20,536 nt of DNA from Hyphomicrobiales bacterium (lineage in GTDB: Bacteria > Pseudomonadota > Alphaproteobacteria > Rhizobiales > Xanthobacteraceae). The notes below the pieces were generated by a model. The model was not told the DNA's origin. It did not search any database and saw nothing but the letters and a program-made list of their open reading frames with translations. Below, in pieces: positions 1 to 8,432 of the stretch (positions within the stretch are counted from its first letter, which is position 1; every line of letters starts with the position of its first letter). Made by a program: the position numbers and the translations under genes. The stretch covers positions 1-20,536 of the forward strand of contig JAKFYO010000065.1 of assembly GCA_021730825.1 (NCBI GenBank). Direction: 5' to 3'.

Positions 1-821
1 GAGAAGAATCGGCCGCGATCGACCGCGCACGCGGGCAGAAGCGCGTGCCGATCGAATACATCAGGGCCAATCCGAAAAACCCGCGCAAGCAATTCGACTC
101 GGAAGAGCTCGACAATCTCTCCGCTTCAATTCGCGAGAAGGGAATTCTCCAGCCGATCCTGGTTCGTCCGGTCAGCGGCAAGAAGGATACTTATGAAATC
201 GTTGCCGGCGAGCGGCGCTGGCGCGCGGCGCAGCGCGCAGGCGTGCATGACGTGCCGATTACGCTCCTTGAGATCAACGACAAGGAAGCGCTCGAGATCG
301 CGATCGTCGAAAACGTGCAGCGCTCCGACCTCAATCCGCTTGAGGAAGCCGCCGGTTACGAAAACCTGATCGAGCAATTCCGCTACAGTCAGAACGATCT
401 TGCCAAAGTCGTCGGCAAAAGCCGGAGCCACATCGCAAACACGATGCGACTGTTGAAGCTGCCGAACTCGGTCAAGAAGTACCTCTCCGAAGGAAAGCTG
501 ACCGCCGGCCACGCCCGCGCGCTGCTTGCGCATGACGATCCGGAGAAACTTGCGAAGGCGATCGTCGACGGCGGCGGCATGAATGTCCGCGACCTCGAAG
601 CCTTGACGCCGAACGAGCGCAAGAGCTCGAAAGCAAAGAGCGGCGGCAAAATCAAGCCCGCGAAATCCGCCGATGTGCGTTCGTTGGAGAAGAAGCTGGT
701 GGATCAGCTCGGCATGGCGGTTGCGATCAACAACCGCGGCTCCAAGGGCGAGATGAAGATCAAGTACAAATCGCTCGAACAGTTGGATGCGCTCTGCCGC
801 AAGCTCGGCGTCCGCTACTAA
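1..821 (+). CDS. parB: Chromosome-partitioning protein ParB, 5' end outside window
   Basis: ParB binds parS sites near the origin, loads as a CTP-dependent clamp and works with ParA in chromosome segregation. The frame is open from base 3, so the N-terminus (normally a short ParA-contacting tail) lies outside the window; the GTG at 45 is internal, because the residues before the VPIEYI stretch also read sensibly. Visible parts, counting from base 45: the ParB/Srx CTP-binding fold with GERRWRAAQRAG (about residues 55-66) and ENVQRSDLNPLEEA (about 89-102), then a helix-turn-helix around 105-140 (SQNDLAKVVGKSRSHIANT). A Lys/Ser-rich linker follows at about 190-210, then a C-terminal dimerisation segment ending LCRKLGVRY. 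It converges on holA with 6 bp between stops. The partner parA would be expected just upstream. Family assignment is secure. Confidence 0.95.
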   Translation, partial: EESAAIDRARGQKRVPIEYIRANPKNPRKQFDSEELDNLSASIREKGILQPILVRPVSGKKDTYEIVAGERRWRAAQRAGVHDVPITLLEINDKEALEIAIVENVQRSDLNPLEEAAGYENLIEQFRYSQNDLAKVVGKSRSHIANTMRLLKLPNSVKKYLSEGKLTAGHARALLAHDDPEKLAKAIVDGGGMNVRDLEALTPNERKSSKAKSGGKIKPAKSADVRSLEKKLVDQLGMAVAINNRGSKGEMKIKYKSLEQLDALCRKLGVRY

Positions 822-827
822 AAGCCT

Positions 828-1859
828 TTATTTCTGGGCACTTTTTCGCCTGCCGCGTTCGGCGAGCGATAAAATCGCGCGTTCCGTGATCGCGTCGGCA
901 AGATGCGCCGTGCGGCGCGTTTCTAGTTCGGCTTCGCCGAGCGCCATCAGCGCATTTTCGATAGAGCGCGAGCCGAGGCGGCGAAGCGCGCGTCTGTGAT
1001 CGTCCATGCGACGCCAGAAAACCCGGTTACGTTTCAGCACGCTCTCTGCGTCCTCGCCGGCTTCCACCTGAAGGCTCAAGCGATGCAACTGCGAGAGGTG
1101 CCGGATCGCGGCATTGATGATGCTGGCGGGTGAGGTGCCTTCGGCGCGGGCCACGACAAGCGCGCGAAGTGCGGCTTTGGAATCGCCGGCACTTGCGGCA
1201 TCGAGCACGTCATCGATCGCAAGTCCCGACGCGTCGGCCACTACCGCGCGGACATCGCCAAGCGTGATCTTCTTCGTATCTCCGGCATAGAAAACTAGCT
1301 TCTCGATCTCGGCGCGCGTCGAGAGCCGGTCCGAGCCGACCAGGCTGAGTAAGGCTTCCTTTGCATCGCGATCGATCGTGAGACCGGCGCGGAGCAGCGA
1401 GCCGTCGATCAGCTTCGCAATCGTCCCGGCATCGTCGTCATAGCAGGGAATTACAGCGGCCGACTTCGCGGCTTCGCAGTTCGCGCGCAGCGGAGAATTC
1501 TTCGCAATATCGCCCGCCTCGATTGCAATCAGCGTTTCGCGCGACGGGTCTTCCAGAAGCGGCTTCAATCCATCGGCAAACGAACGGCTGCCCGCGCGTA
1601 TATGCAGAATGCGCCTGTCACCGAAGAGGCCGATGGTGCGCGCTTCATCCGAGAGCTTGCCGGGATCGGAGGCGAGCGCATCGCCGTCGAGGGTCACGAC
1701 AGTGAATTCATCGGCGGATTTTCCACGCACGTTCTTGAGCAGCGTCTCGATGCGCTCGCTGACCAGCCCGCGGTTAGGTCCGTAAATCAGGACGACCGGA
1801 TAACGCGGATCGGGATCTTCGCAGAAGCTGTCGTAGTCGCTTCGGTTGAGTGCGACCAT
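828..1859 (-). CDS. holA: DNA polymerase III subunit delta
   Basis: HolA is the delta subunit of the clamp-loader complex; it opens the beta sliding clamp during chromosomal replication. The 343-residue length matches the family. The N-terminus has the expected ATPase-like fold entry (VVLIYGPNRGLVSERI, about residues 22-37), and the rest is divergent, alpha-helical AAA+-type sequence with no functional Walker motif, as is usual for delta. It is the last gene of a leftward leuS-lptE-holA set, with 15 bp between lptE and the holA ATG at 1857-1859. The stop at 828-830 faces the parB stop 6 bp away with no hairpin between. Identification rests on overall sequence character plus the conserved alphaproteobacterial order leuS-lptE-holA-parB. 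Confidence 0.9.
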   Translation of the reverse strand: MVALNRSDYDSFCEDPDPRYPVVLIYGPNRGLVSERIETLLKNVRGKSADEFTVVTLDGDALASDPGKLSDEARTIGLFGDRRILHIRAGSRSFADGLKPLLEDPSRETLIAIEAGDIAKNSPLRANCEAAKSAAVIPCYDDDAGTIAKLIDGSLLRAGLTIDRDAKEALLSLVGSDRLSTRAEIEKLVFYAGDTKKITLGDVRAVVADASGLAIDDVLDAASAGDSKAALRALVVARAEGTSPASIINAAIRHLSQLHRLSLQVEAGEDAESVLKRNRVFWRRMDDHRRALRRLGSRSIENALMALGEAELETRRTAHLADAITERAILSLAERGRRKSAQK

Positions 1860-1874
1860 CTTCGCGGGATGCTT

Positions 1875-2414
1875 TTAGGTGCGGGTCAGGAAATAGGAGG
1901 CGAGGCGCGAGCGGATTTGCTCCGCGACCAGTTTGGCGGCGCGGTTCTGCGCGTCGCGAACCGCGCGCATGCCGGCATAACGCTGCTGCGAGCGGTCGAT
2001 GGAAATGCGTGCGAGCGCCTTTTCCGAAAGCACGACCCTGTCGTTCGCGACATCGAACACACGATAGATCACGTCGAGTACGACGATTTCGGAGGTCGCG
2101 CGGCCGGAGGCCACATCGACGAGCGGCGTTTGCGAGCCGGCGGTGATGGTGATCGCAAGCTTGTAGGGTGCGCCGACGGGGTTGCCCTGGCCGCCGGTCA
2201 ATTCGAAGATGAGGTCGTTCCTGATTTCCTGACCCAAGCGGCCTTGAATTTCGATCACCTCGACCTGGCGCAGGTCGTCGCGCAATTTCGCGCCAGCGCC
2301 GAACAGCGTGGATTGGCCGTACATGGGCTGAAAGCAGCCGCCGAGGGTGCCCGCGAGTATGAGTACCCCGAGACCCCTCCAAGCCTTTGAAATCGTTGAG
2401 TTACGCCACCACAT
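1875..2414 (-). CDS. lptE: LPS-assembly lipoprotein LptE
   Basis: LptE is an outer-membrane lipoprotein that plugs the LptD barrel and helps insert lipopolysaccharide into the outer leaflet. The 179-residue product has a basic N-terminus (R4, K10, R13), a hydrophobic stretch at about 14-24 and a lipobox LGGC at 24-27, so Cys27 should be lipidated after signal peptidase II cleavage. The mature part is a mixed alpha/beta domain with conserved-looking [20 protein letters not shown] near the C-terminus. Its ATG (2412-2414) lies inside the 3' end of leuS, a 14-bp overlap that suggests translational coupling. LptE sequences diverge widely, so the call rests on lipobox, length and position between leuS and holA. 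Confidence 0.85.
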   Translation of the reverse strand: MWWRNSTISKAWRGLGVLILAGTLGGCFQPMYGQSTLFGAGAKLRDDLRQVEVIEIQGRLGQEIRNDLIFELTGGQGNPVGAPYKLAITITAGSQTPLVDVASGRATSEIVVLDVIYRVFDVANDRVVLSEKALARISIDRSQQRYAGMRAVRDAQNRAAKLVAEQIRSRLASYFLTRT

Positions 2415-5016
2415 TCACGATTCTCTGCGGGACCACCACGATCCGCTTGGGCGGCTTCCCGCCCAAGGCCTGTTGTACCGCATCCAATGCTAACACGGCC
2501 TTTTCGACTTCGCCCGAGGGCGCATCGCGCGAGACCGTGACGTCCGCCCGCTTCTTCCCGTTGATCTGAACAGGCAGGGTAATTGTGTCTTCCACAAGGA
2601 GCGCGGATTCGACGGCCGGCCAGGGCTCCTCGGCTATTAACTTTTTATGGCCGAGGGCTGCCCAGCACTCATCGGCGAGATGCGGCATCATCGGGGCCGC
2701 GATCTGGACCAGAATTTCCGCAGCTTCGCGATAGGCCCAGGCGAGATCTGGCGAGGGCGCCTTGTTCGCTTCAATCGCGGCGCCGATTGCGTTCGCCGCT
2801 TCATAGATATGCGCGACGCAGCGGTTGAACCGCAATTTTTCGATATCCTCGCCGACACGCGCGAGCGCGGTGTGCGCGGCTTTGCGAACCGCCGTTGCAG
2901 CATCCGAAAATTGCGCGGGCTTTGCGGTACCGGGTTTGGCGCCGATCTCGGCGAGTTCGTTTGCGATTCTGTAAAGACGCTGCACGAAGCGCGACGCACC
3001 CTGCACGCGGTCTTCGGTCCACTCGACGTCGCGCTCGGGCGGCGAGTCCGAGAGCATGAACCAGCGAGCGACGTCGGCGCCATAGGTTTCCATGATGTCG
3101 TCGGGGTCGACGGTGTTGCGCTTCGATTTCGACATCTTCTCGATCGGGCCGATTACGACCGGCTCGTTGTTCGAGAGCAGAGTTGCGCTGCGCTTATCGC
3201 CGTCGAGTTCGATCTTGATTTCGGCAGGCGACGCGAAGGTTCCGTCTTTCTTCTGGTACGTCTCGTGTACGACCATGCCTTGCGTAAAAAGTCCCTTGAA
3301 CGGCTCGTCGACATTTGCGTGGCCGGTTTTCTTCATCGCCCGCGTGAAGAAGCGAGAATAAAGCAGATGCAAGATCGCGTGCTCGACGCCGCCGATATAC
3401 TGATCGACCGGCATCCAGTAGTCGGCGGCCTTGCGGTCAGTCGGCGTCTCGGCATCCGGCGCGGTGAAGCGCAGGAAGTACCAGGACGAGTCGACGAAGG
3501 TGTCCATGGTGTCGGTTTCGCGGCGCGCGTTTGATCCGCACTTAGGGCACGACACTTTGGTCCAGGTCGGGTGGCGATCGAGCGGATTACCGGGGCGGTC
3601 AAACTCGATGTCTTCCGGCAACACGACGGGAAGGTTCTCGTCTTTCTCCGCAACCACTCCGCATTTCTCGCAATGGATGATCGGGATCGGGCAGCCCCAA
3701 TAACGCTGACGCGAAATACCCCAGTCCCGCAGGCGGAACTGCACTTGGCGGGCCGCTACCGGGCGATTGCCGATGCTTTGTTTTTCAAGCCTTTTCGCGA
3801 CTTCCTGCTTTGCGGCTTCGACAGTCATGCCGTCTAGGAATCGCGAATTCGCTAATCTGCCGTCTTCGACATAAGCCTCGTTGCCGACGTCGAACGTTGC
3901 AGGATCCACTCCCTCGGGCACGACTACGGGGCGAACCGGCAAATTATATTTGCGAGCAAAATCCAAGTCGCGCTGGTCATGCGCGGGGCAACCGAAAATG
4001 GCGCCGGTGCCATATTCCATCAGCACGAAGTTCGCGATGTAAACCGGCAATTCCCATTTGTCGTCGAAAGGGTGCTTCGCGCGTAGACCCGTGTCGAAGC
4101 CGAGCTTCTCGGCTTTATCGATTGCTTCCTGCGCGGTGCCGATCTTCTTGCATTCGTCGATGAAGGCGACGGCCTTCGGATCGCGTGCGGCAATCGCCTT
4201 CGCAATCGGATGATCGGGGGAGATTGCGATGAACGAAGCGCCGAACAGCGTGTCGTGACGCGTGGTGAATACTTCGACTTCAGAAAACTCGCCTTCGGGC
4301 TTTGCCAACATAAAACGGCACAGCAAGCCTTCGGAGCGGCCGATCCAGTTCTTCTGCATCAGCCGGACTTTCTCCGGCCAGCGATCAAGCGTGTCGAGCG
4401 CGTCGAGTAATTCCTGCGAGTAATCCGTGATCTTGAAGAACCACTGTGTCAGCTCGCGCTGTTCGACTTCGGCGCCGGAGCGCCAGCCTTTGCCGTCGAT
4501 GACCTGCTCGTTCGCGAGCACGGTCATGTCGACCGGGTCCCAGTTCACTTTCGAAATTTTGCGCTCGACGAGTCCGGCCTTCCAGAAATCCAGAAACATT
4601 TTCTGCTGGTGGCGGTAGTAGCTCGGATCGCAGGTAGCTAACTCGCGGCTCCAGTCCAAAGACAAGCCCATCGACTTGAGCTGCTTCTTCATGGTGCCGA
4701 TATTTTCGTAGGTCCACTTTTTCGGATGGACCTTGTTCTGCATCGCCGCGTTTTCCGCGGGCATGCCGAAGGCGTCCCAGCCCATCGGATGCAAGACGTT
4801 TTTGCCCCGCGCGCGATGATAGCGCGCGACCACGTCGCCCATGGTGTAGTTGCGGACGTGGCCCATGTGGATGCGCCCCGACGGATAGGGAAACATCTCC
4901 AGCACATAATATTTGGGGCGCGGGTCGTCGTTCTTCGTCTTGAAGATCTCGCGCTGATCCCAGATTTTCTGCCAGCGGGGCTCGGCCTCGCGGGCGTTGT
5001 AGCGCTCGTTTTTCAT
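2401..5016 (-). CDS. leuS: Leucyl-tRNA synthetase
   Basis: LeuRS is a cytoplasmic class Ia synthetase that charges tRNA-Leu. The 871-residue product carries the HIGH-type motif HMGH at 50-53, preceded by EMFPYPSG. It has an inserted CP1 editing domain with a T-rich region ([12 protein letters not shown]) and the GCPAHDQRD stretch, two CxxC-containing segments (CEKCG and CPKCG) that look like a zinc finger, the KMSKS loop at 627-631 and a helical anticodon-binding C-terminus. The frame stays open upstream to 5349, but the ATG at 5014-5016 is chosen because the protein start [15 protein letters not shown] aligns with known LeuRS N-termini and the upstream residues run antisense through yggS. 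It overlaps lptE by 14 bp. Intact, with all key motifs present. Confidence 0.97.
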   Translation of the reverse strand: MKNERYNAREAEPRWQKIWDQREIFKTKNDDPRPKYYVLEMFPYPSGRIHMGHVRNYTMGDVVARYHRARGKNVLHPMGWDAFGMPAENAAMQNKVHPKKWTYENIGTMKKQLKSMGLSLDWSRELATCDPSYYRHQQKMFLDFWKAGLVERKISKVNWDPVDMTVLANEQVIDGKGWRSGAEVEQRELTQWFFKITDYSQELLDALDTLDRWPEKVRLMQKNWIGRSEGLLCRFMLAKPEGEFSEVEVFTTRHDTLFGASFIAISPDHPIAKAIAARDPKAVAFIDECKKIGTAQEAIDKAEKLGFDTGLRAKHPFDDKWELPVYIANFVLMEYGTGAIFGCPAHDQRDLDFARKYNLPVRPVVVPEGVDPATFDVGNEAYVEDGRLANSRFLDGMTVEAAKQEVAKRLEKQSIGNRPVAARQVQFRLRDWGISRQRYWGCPIPIIHCEKCGVVAEKDENLPVVLPEDIEFDRPGNPLDRHPTWTKVSCPKCGSNARRETDTMDTFVDSSWYFLRFTAPDAETPTDRKAADYWMPVDQYIGGVEHAILHLLYSRFFTRAMKKTGHANVDEPFKGLFTQGMVVHETYQKKDGTFASPAEIKIELDGDKRSATLLSNNEPVVIGPIEKMSKSKRNTVDPDDIMETYGADVARWFMLSDSPPERDVEWTEDRVQGASRFVQRLYRIANELAEIGAKPGTAKPAQFSDAATAVRKAAHTALARVGEDIEKLRFNRCVAHIYEAANAIGAAIEANKAPSPDLAWAYREAAEILVQIAAPMMPHLADECWAALGHKKLIAEEPWPAVESALLVEDTITLPVQINGKKRADVTVSRDAPSGEVEKAVLALDAVQQALGGKPPKRIVVVPQRIVNVVA

Positions 5017-5119
5017 GGGTCTTACTTGGCTTTGGAACGGGCGGTTTGGACCATGAATCGTGACCCCAAGCAATGGTTTAGGGCTTGTCAGTGCTGGTGG
5101 CTGGGCGCAGATAAGCGAA

Positions 5120-5800
5120 ATGACGAGCCAGGCCGCCGAAAATCTCGCCTCTGTGCGGAAAGAGATCGAAAAAGCTGCCAAAGCGGCCGGCCGCGAAGCT
5201 TCCTCGGTGCGGCTGATCGCGATTTCCAAGACCTTCGAGGCGGAAGACATCGCGCCCGTGCTGGACGCCGGGCAACTGATCTTTGGCGAGAACCGCGTGC
5301 AGGAGGCCAAGGCAAAGTGGCCCGTATTGCGTGAAAGGCATTCAGGCATCGAACTTCATCTCGTGGGACCGCTCCAGAGCAACAAGGTCAAGGAAGCGCT
5401 TTCGCTGTTCGACACGATCCACTCGGTCGATCGCGCGAAGCTCGCTGCCGAACTCGCAAAAGAAATTCAGAAGGCCGGGAGATCGCCGCAGCTTTTCGTG
5501 CAGGTGAATACGGGCGCGGAGCCGCAGAAGGCAGGTGTGCTGCCCGAAGATACCGACGCCTTCATCAAGGAATGCCGCGAGACATACTCGCTGAACGTCG
5601 TTGGCCTTATGTGCATTCCGCCGCTCGAAGAAGCCCCGGCACCGCATTTTGCGCTGACGAAGAAAATCGCCGACCGCAACGGCTTGAAACAGCTTTCCAT
5701 GGGTATGAGCGCGGATTTCGAAAGCGCGGTCAACTTTGGCGCCACCTATGTGCGCGTGGGGAGCGCGATTTTCGGATCGCGTCCGAAGGTCGACGACTAG
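5120..5800 (+). CDS. yggS: PLP homeostasis protein, YggS/PROSC family
   Basis: YggS-family proteins bind pyridoxal 5'-phosphate in a single TIM-barrel domain and buffer cellular B6 and amino-acid pools; no catalytic reaction is firmly assigned. The 226-residue product has the PLP-binding Lys37 in LIAISKTF, then [40 protein letters not shown] and the C-terminal [12 protein letters not shown] phosphate-binding region. The frame could start earlier (5060), but the ATG at 5120 gives the normal family length and N-terminus. It is divergent from leuS across a 103-bp gap. Its TAG stop overlaps the stop of the converging L,D-transpeptidase gene (shared CTAG at 5797-5800). Confidence 0.93.
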   Translation: MTSQAAENLASVRKEIEKAAKAAGREASSVRLIAISKTFEAEDIAPVLDAGQLIFGENRVQEAKAKWPVLRERHSGIELHLVGPLQSNKVKEALSLFDTIHSVDRAKLAAELAKEIQKAGRSPQLFVQVNTGAEPQKAGVLPEDTDAFIKECRETYSLNVVGLMCIPPLEEAPAPHFALTKKIADRNGLKQLSMGMSADFESAVNFGATYVRVGSAIFGSRPKVDD

Positions 5801-6330
5801 CGAATCTCAATCCAGCAATCGCGCGCGAGCCGCGACAAAAGTTTCTGCAAGTCGCCGCGCTTCAACGCGACACAGCCTGCGGTGGGCGTAAAATCTTTCC
5901 GTGCGAAATGAATGAACACCGCGCTGCCACGATACGGAATGCGTGGGCGTGTGTTGTGGTCGAGTTCGATGATCAGATCGTACAGATGATCGTCGCGCCA
6001 AAGCCGGTCTGCGCTGCTTGCAGGCGAGAGTTTCACTGGGCGGTTGTAATTTTTGTCCTTTGGGTCTTCGCACCAGCCGTCGTCCTTTTGAATCTGCCGC
6101 AAGGGCAAACACGATCGCGGACGGGGCAGGCGGTCCGCCCGCCACCACAGACGAAGCAATTTGAAGCGTCCGCGGGGCGTGCCGCCGTCGCCTTCGCGTT
6201 TGTCGGTGCGGATGCCGCCGCGGCCCAAGGCCACCTGAAAAACATGGTTTCCGGCCGCCAGATGCCCGCGCGTTGGGCAACCAGCCGCGCTGGAGACCCG
6301 AATCAGGGTTAAGCCGCTGCGCTTCACCAC
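5797..6330 (-). CDS. L,D-transpeptidase (YkuD) domain protein
   Basis: YkuD-domain enzymes use a catalytic cysteine to form or modify peptidoglycan cross-links or attach proteins to peptidoglycan. The roughly 177-residue product has the signature histidine (His141 in FIHFARKD) and cysteine (Cys153 in PTAGCVAL), with the spacing expected of the HX(n)[ST]xGCxx motif. Upstream it has GRGGIRTDKREGDGGTPRGRF, typical of the stand-alone alphaproteobacterial subgroup. No signal peptide or membrane segment is visible, which is odd for a periplasmic enzyme. Start is uncertain: GTG at 6330 follows a GGGA-rich stretch and matches the usual VKRSGL start, while ATG at 6354 and TTG at 6360 are in frame but lack a Shine-Dalgarno. 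Substrate is unknown. Confidence 0.8.
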   Translation of the reverse strand: MVKRSGLTLIRVSSAAGCPTRGHLAAGNHVFQVALGRGGIRTDKREGDGGTPRGRFKLLRLWWRADRLPRPRSCLPLRQIQKDDGWCEDPKDKNYNRPVKLSPASSADRLWRDDHLYDLIIELDHNTRPRIPYRGSAVFIHFARKDFTPTAGCVALKRGDLQKLLSRLARDCWIEIR

Positions 6331-6377
6331 GTTTTCCCGTCTCGTTCCGCCCATACACAAAAGCGTGTAACCTCAAA

Positions 6378-6394
6378 CCCTTGCTTGGCAAGGG
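6378..6394. promoter_or_regulatory. Inverted repeat upstream of the response regulator
   Basis: Perfect 7-bp arms, CCCTTGC and GCAAGGG, are separated by TTG. AAACC and GGTTT flank the repeat and extend the symmetry imperfectly. It lies 53 bp before the response-regulator ATG in the divergent spacer with the L,D-transpeptidase gene. It could be an operator or an RNA hairpin; no T-tract follows, so it is not a terminator. Confidence 0.4.
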
Positions 6395-6447
6395 CGGTTT
6401 GGCTACTCCCCCGGCCACGAAGAACAGAAAACGGGTCCCAACGCCTC

Positions 6448-7134
6448 ATGGCCAATGCTCGCACGATTGTCGTCGTCGATGATGACGCCGAACTACGCGA
6501 AACACTGATCGAGCAGCTCGCGCTGCATCAGGAATTTGCGACCGAGTCCGCCGACAACGCGCAAGCCGCGATCGAGCGCGCGGGTCAGGGTCACATCGAT
6601 CTCCTGATCATGGATGTCGGACTTCCCGATATGGACGGGCGCGAAGCCGTGCGCGTCATGCGCAAGAACGGATTCAAGTCGCCGGTGATCATGCTTACGG
6701 GTCATGACACCGACTCCGACACCGTGCTCGGGTTAGAAGCCGGCGCGAACGATTACGTAACGAAGCCCTTCAAGTTCGCGGTGTTGCTCGCGCGCATTCG
6801 TGCGCAGCTTCGCAGCCATGAAGCGAGCGAAGACGCGATCTTCCCGGTCGGTCATTATTCTTTTCGTCCGGGCGCGAAGTTGCTCGTCGACGACAAAGGC
6901 AAGAAGACGCGGCTCACCGAAAAAGAAACCGCGATCCTGCGTTATCTCTATCGTGCCGGGAAAACGCCGGTGCCGCGCGATCAACTGCTCACCGAAGTCT
7001 GGGGCTACAATTCCGGCGTGACGACGCATACGCTCGAGACGCACATCTACCGGCTGCGCCAGAAGATCGAAAAAGATCCTTCGAATGCCTCGCTCCTCGT
7101 CACCGAGGGCGGCGGCTACAAACTCGTTCCGTAA
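6448..7134 (+). CDS. cenR: OmpR-type response regulator, probably CenR-like
   Basis: This two-component response regulator should be phosphorylated by a partner kinase and bind DNA. The 228-residue product has a receiver domain (about 5-120) with the acidic pocket D11-D13, phospho-acceptor Asp56 in LLIMDVGLPDMDG, switch Thr84 and Lys106 in TKPF. An OmpR/PhoB winged helix follows at about 135-226, with RLTEKETAILRYLYRAG and VWGYNSGVTTHTLETHIYRLRQKIE. The ATG at 6448 is chosen because it gives the normal MANARTIVVVDDD start. The sequence closely resembles alphaproteobacterial CenR, an envelope-related regulator partnered with CenK; no kinase gene is in this window. A cyclic-nucleotide-binding gene follows after 4 bp. 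The family is certain; the CenR assignment is from memory of homologs. Confidence 0.85.
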   Translation: MANARTIVVVDDDAELRETLIEQLALHQEFATESADNAQAAIERAGQGHIDLLIMDVGLPDMDGREAVRVMRKNGFKSPVIMLTGHDTDSDTVLGLEAGANDYVTKPFKFAVLLARIRAQLRSHEASEDAIFPVGHYSFRPGAKLLVDDKGKKTRLTEKETAILRYLYRAGKTPVPRDQLLTEVWGYNSGVTTHTLETHIYRLRQKIEKDPSNASLLVTEGGGYKLVP

Positions 7135-7138
7135 CATC

Positions 7139-7600
7139 ATGGCGCTGGAAGACGACATTCTATTCCTGCGCCGGATCGCAACCTTTCGCGTGCTTGGGCC
7201 CGATGCGTTGCGCGTGCTCGCAATCAGCGTAGAGCGAGTTCATCTGCGCGCGAGCGACGTTTTGTTCGAAGAGGGCGAGCCCGCCGACAGCGCCTATGCG
7301 GTCGAGGCGGGTGTGATCCGCCTGCGCCGCGCCAAGGATAAGGTGCTTGATGAGCCGACCCGTATTGGCGCCGGCGCGCTGATCGGCGAAAGCGCGCTCC
7401 TGGTCGAAACCGACAGGCCGGCATCTGCGATCGCGATGGAGCCTTCGACCTTGCTCAGGATTTCGCGCGGCATTTTCCTGCGGATGCTCGAAAGCGATGT
7501 GGAAGCCGCGGTTGGACTGCGCGAGATGATTGCGCGGCGCATCGATGCGGCGCTCGACGATCTCGACACGGTGCTGCCGCGCTTCGAGCAGCAGCCTTAA
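7139..7600 (+). CDS. Single-domain cyclic-nucleotide-binding protein
   Basis: The 153-residue product is a stand-alone Crp-type cNMP-binding beta-barrel (about residues 15-130) with no DNA-binding helix-turn-helix. The segment ASDVLFEEGEPADSAYAVEAGVIRL is typical of the barrel's first half. The phosphate-binding-cassette region reads IGESALLVETDRPASAIA, retaining the Gly-Glu and the Arg that contact the cyclic phosphate in known proteins, so ligand binding is plausible but unproven. A C-terminal helical tail (about 120-153) might mediate dimerisation or partner contact. The ATG is 4 bp after the response-regulator stop, implying one transcript and a shared pathway. It ends 4 bp from the converging xthA stop. 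Function beyond the domain is not known to me. Confidence 0.8.
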   Translation: MALEDDILFLRRIATFRVLGPDALRVLAISVERVHLRASDVLFEEGEPADSAYAVEAGVIRLRRAKDKVLDEPTRIGAGALIGESALLVETDRPASAIAMEPSTLLRISRGIFLRMLESDVEAAVGLREMIARRIDAALDDLDTVLPRFEQQP

Positions 7601-7604
7601 TTAC

Positions 7605-8426
7605 TCACAAAGCGAACTCGGCAATTACCGGGACATGGTCGGATGGCTGCTGCCAGCCGCGCGAAGGCTTGAACACCTTCATCGTCTGTGCAGCACCTTC
7701 AAGCGCGCGGCTTGCCCAGATGTGATCGAGCCTGCGGCCGCGATCCGCCGCCTTCCAGTTCTCCGCCGCGCGATAGCTCCACCAAGTGTAGAGCTTCTGA
7801 TCGTCCGGCACGAAGCCGCGCATGACGTCGATCCAGTTACCCGCGGCGCGGACATGCTCGAACTTTTCGACTTCAATCGGCGTGTGGCTCACGACCTTCA
7901 ACATCTGCTTGTGGCTCCAGACGTCGTGCTCGCGAGGCGCCACATTGAGATCGCCGACGAGAATGGAGCGCGTGCCGTTCTTCGCGTCTTTTGTCACCGA
8001 GCAGGCCGCAAGCTCGTCGAGAAATTGCAGCTTGTGTTCGAATTTCACATTCAATGCGGGATCGGGAATGTCGCCGCCCGCCGGCACATAGAAATTATGA
8101 ATCGTAAGCGGCTTTGAAAGCCCGGCCTTCTTCTCAAACGTCGCGGAGATATGCCGCGCATCGTTCTTGCCGCAAAAGAAATTCTTGCTCTGGTCCTGAA
8201 ACGGATGACGCGAGATCACGGCGACCCCGTGATAGCCCTTCTGGCCGTGGATCGCGATGTGGCCGTAGCCGAGCTTCGCAAAATCCCCGAGCGGAAATTT
8301 TTCGTCGGGACACTTCGTTTCCTGCAAGCAAAGCACGTCGGGCGAGAAGCGCGCGAGAAAGCGCTTTACTTGCGGAAAGCGGAGACGGACGGAATTGATG
8401 TTCCAGGTCGCTACGGAAAAACTCAT
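7605..8426 (-). CDS. xthA: Exodeoxyribonuclease III
   Basis: This Mg-dependent enzyme of the exonuclease III / AP endonuclease family incises abasic sites and trims 3' ends in base-excision repair. The 273-residue product has the N-terminal metal-site Asn in ATWNINSVR, Glu36 in CLQETKC, the GDLNVAP motif with Asp159 and Asn161, and the C-terminal SDHVPV with Asp263 and His264. All catalytic residues of the family are present. The start at 8426 gives the canonical MSFSVATWN N-terminus. It follows lolA by 6 bp and is probably co-transcribed with it. Its stop lies 4 bp from that of the converging cyclic-nucleotide-binding gene. Confidence 0.93.
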   Translation of the reverse strand: MSFSVATWNINSVRLRFPQVKRFLARFSPDVLCLQETKCPDEKFPLGDFAKLGYGHIAIHGQKGYHGVAVISRHPFQDQSKNFFCGKNDARHISATFEKKAGLSKPLTIHNFYVPAGGDIPDPALNVKFEHKLQFLDELAACSVTKDAKNGTRSILVGDLNVAPREHDVWSHKQMLKVVSHTPIEVEKFEHVRAAGNWIDVMRGFVPDDQKLYTWWSYRAAENWKAADRGRRLDHIWASRALEGAAQTMKVFKPSRGWQQPSDHVPVIAEFAL

Positions 8427-8432
8427 AACGAG

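Noticed and set aside
1..821. parS site near parB
   Set aside because: No sequence resembling TGTTTCACGTGAAACA was seen in or after the gene.
2647..3534. Plus-strand open frame of about 295 codons inside leuS
   Set aside because: Antisense to conserved LeuRS domains, no Shine-Dalgarno, no recognisable motif.
5017..5349. N-terminal extension of leuS beyond 5016
   Set aside because: The frame is open but the residues do not resemble LeuRS and run antisense through yggS; the start at 5016 matches the family.
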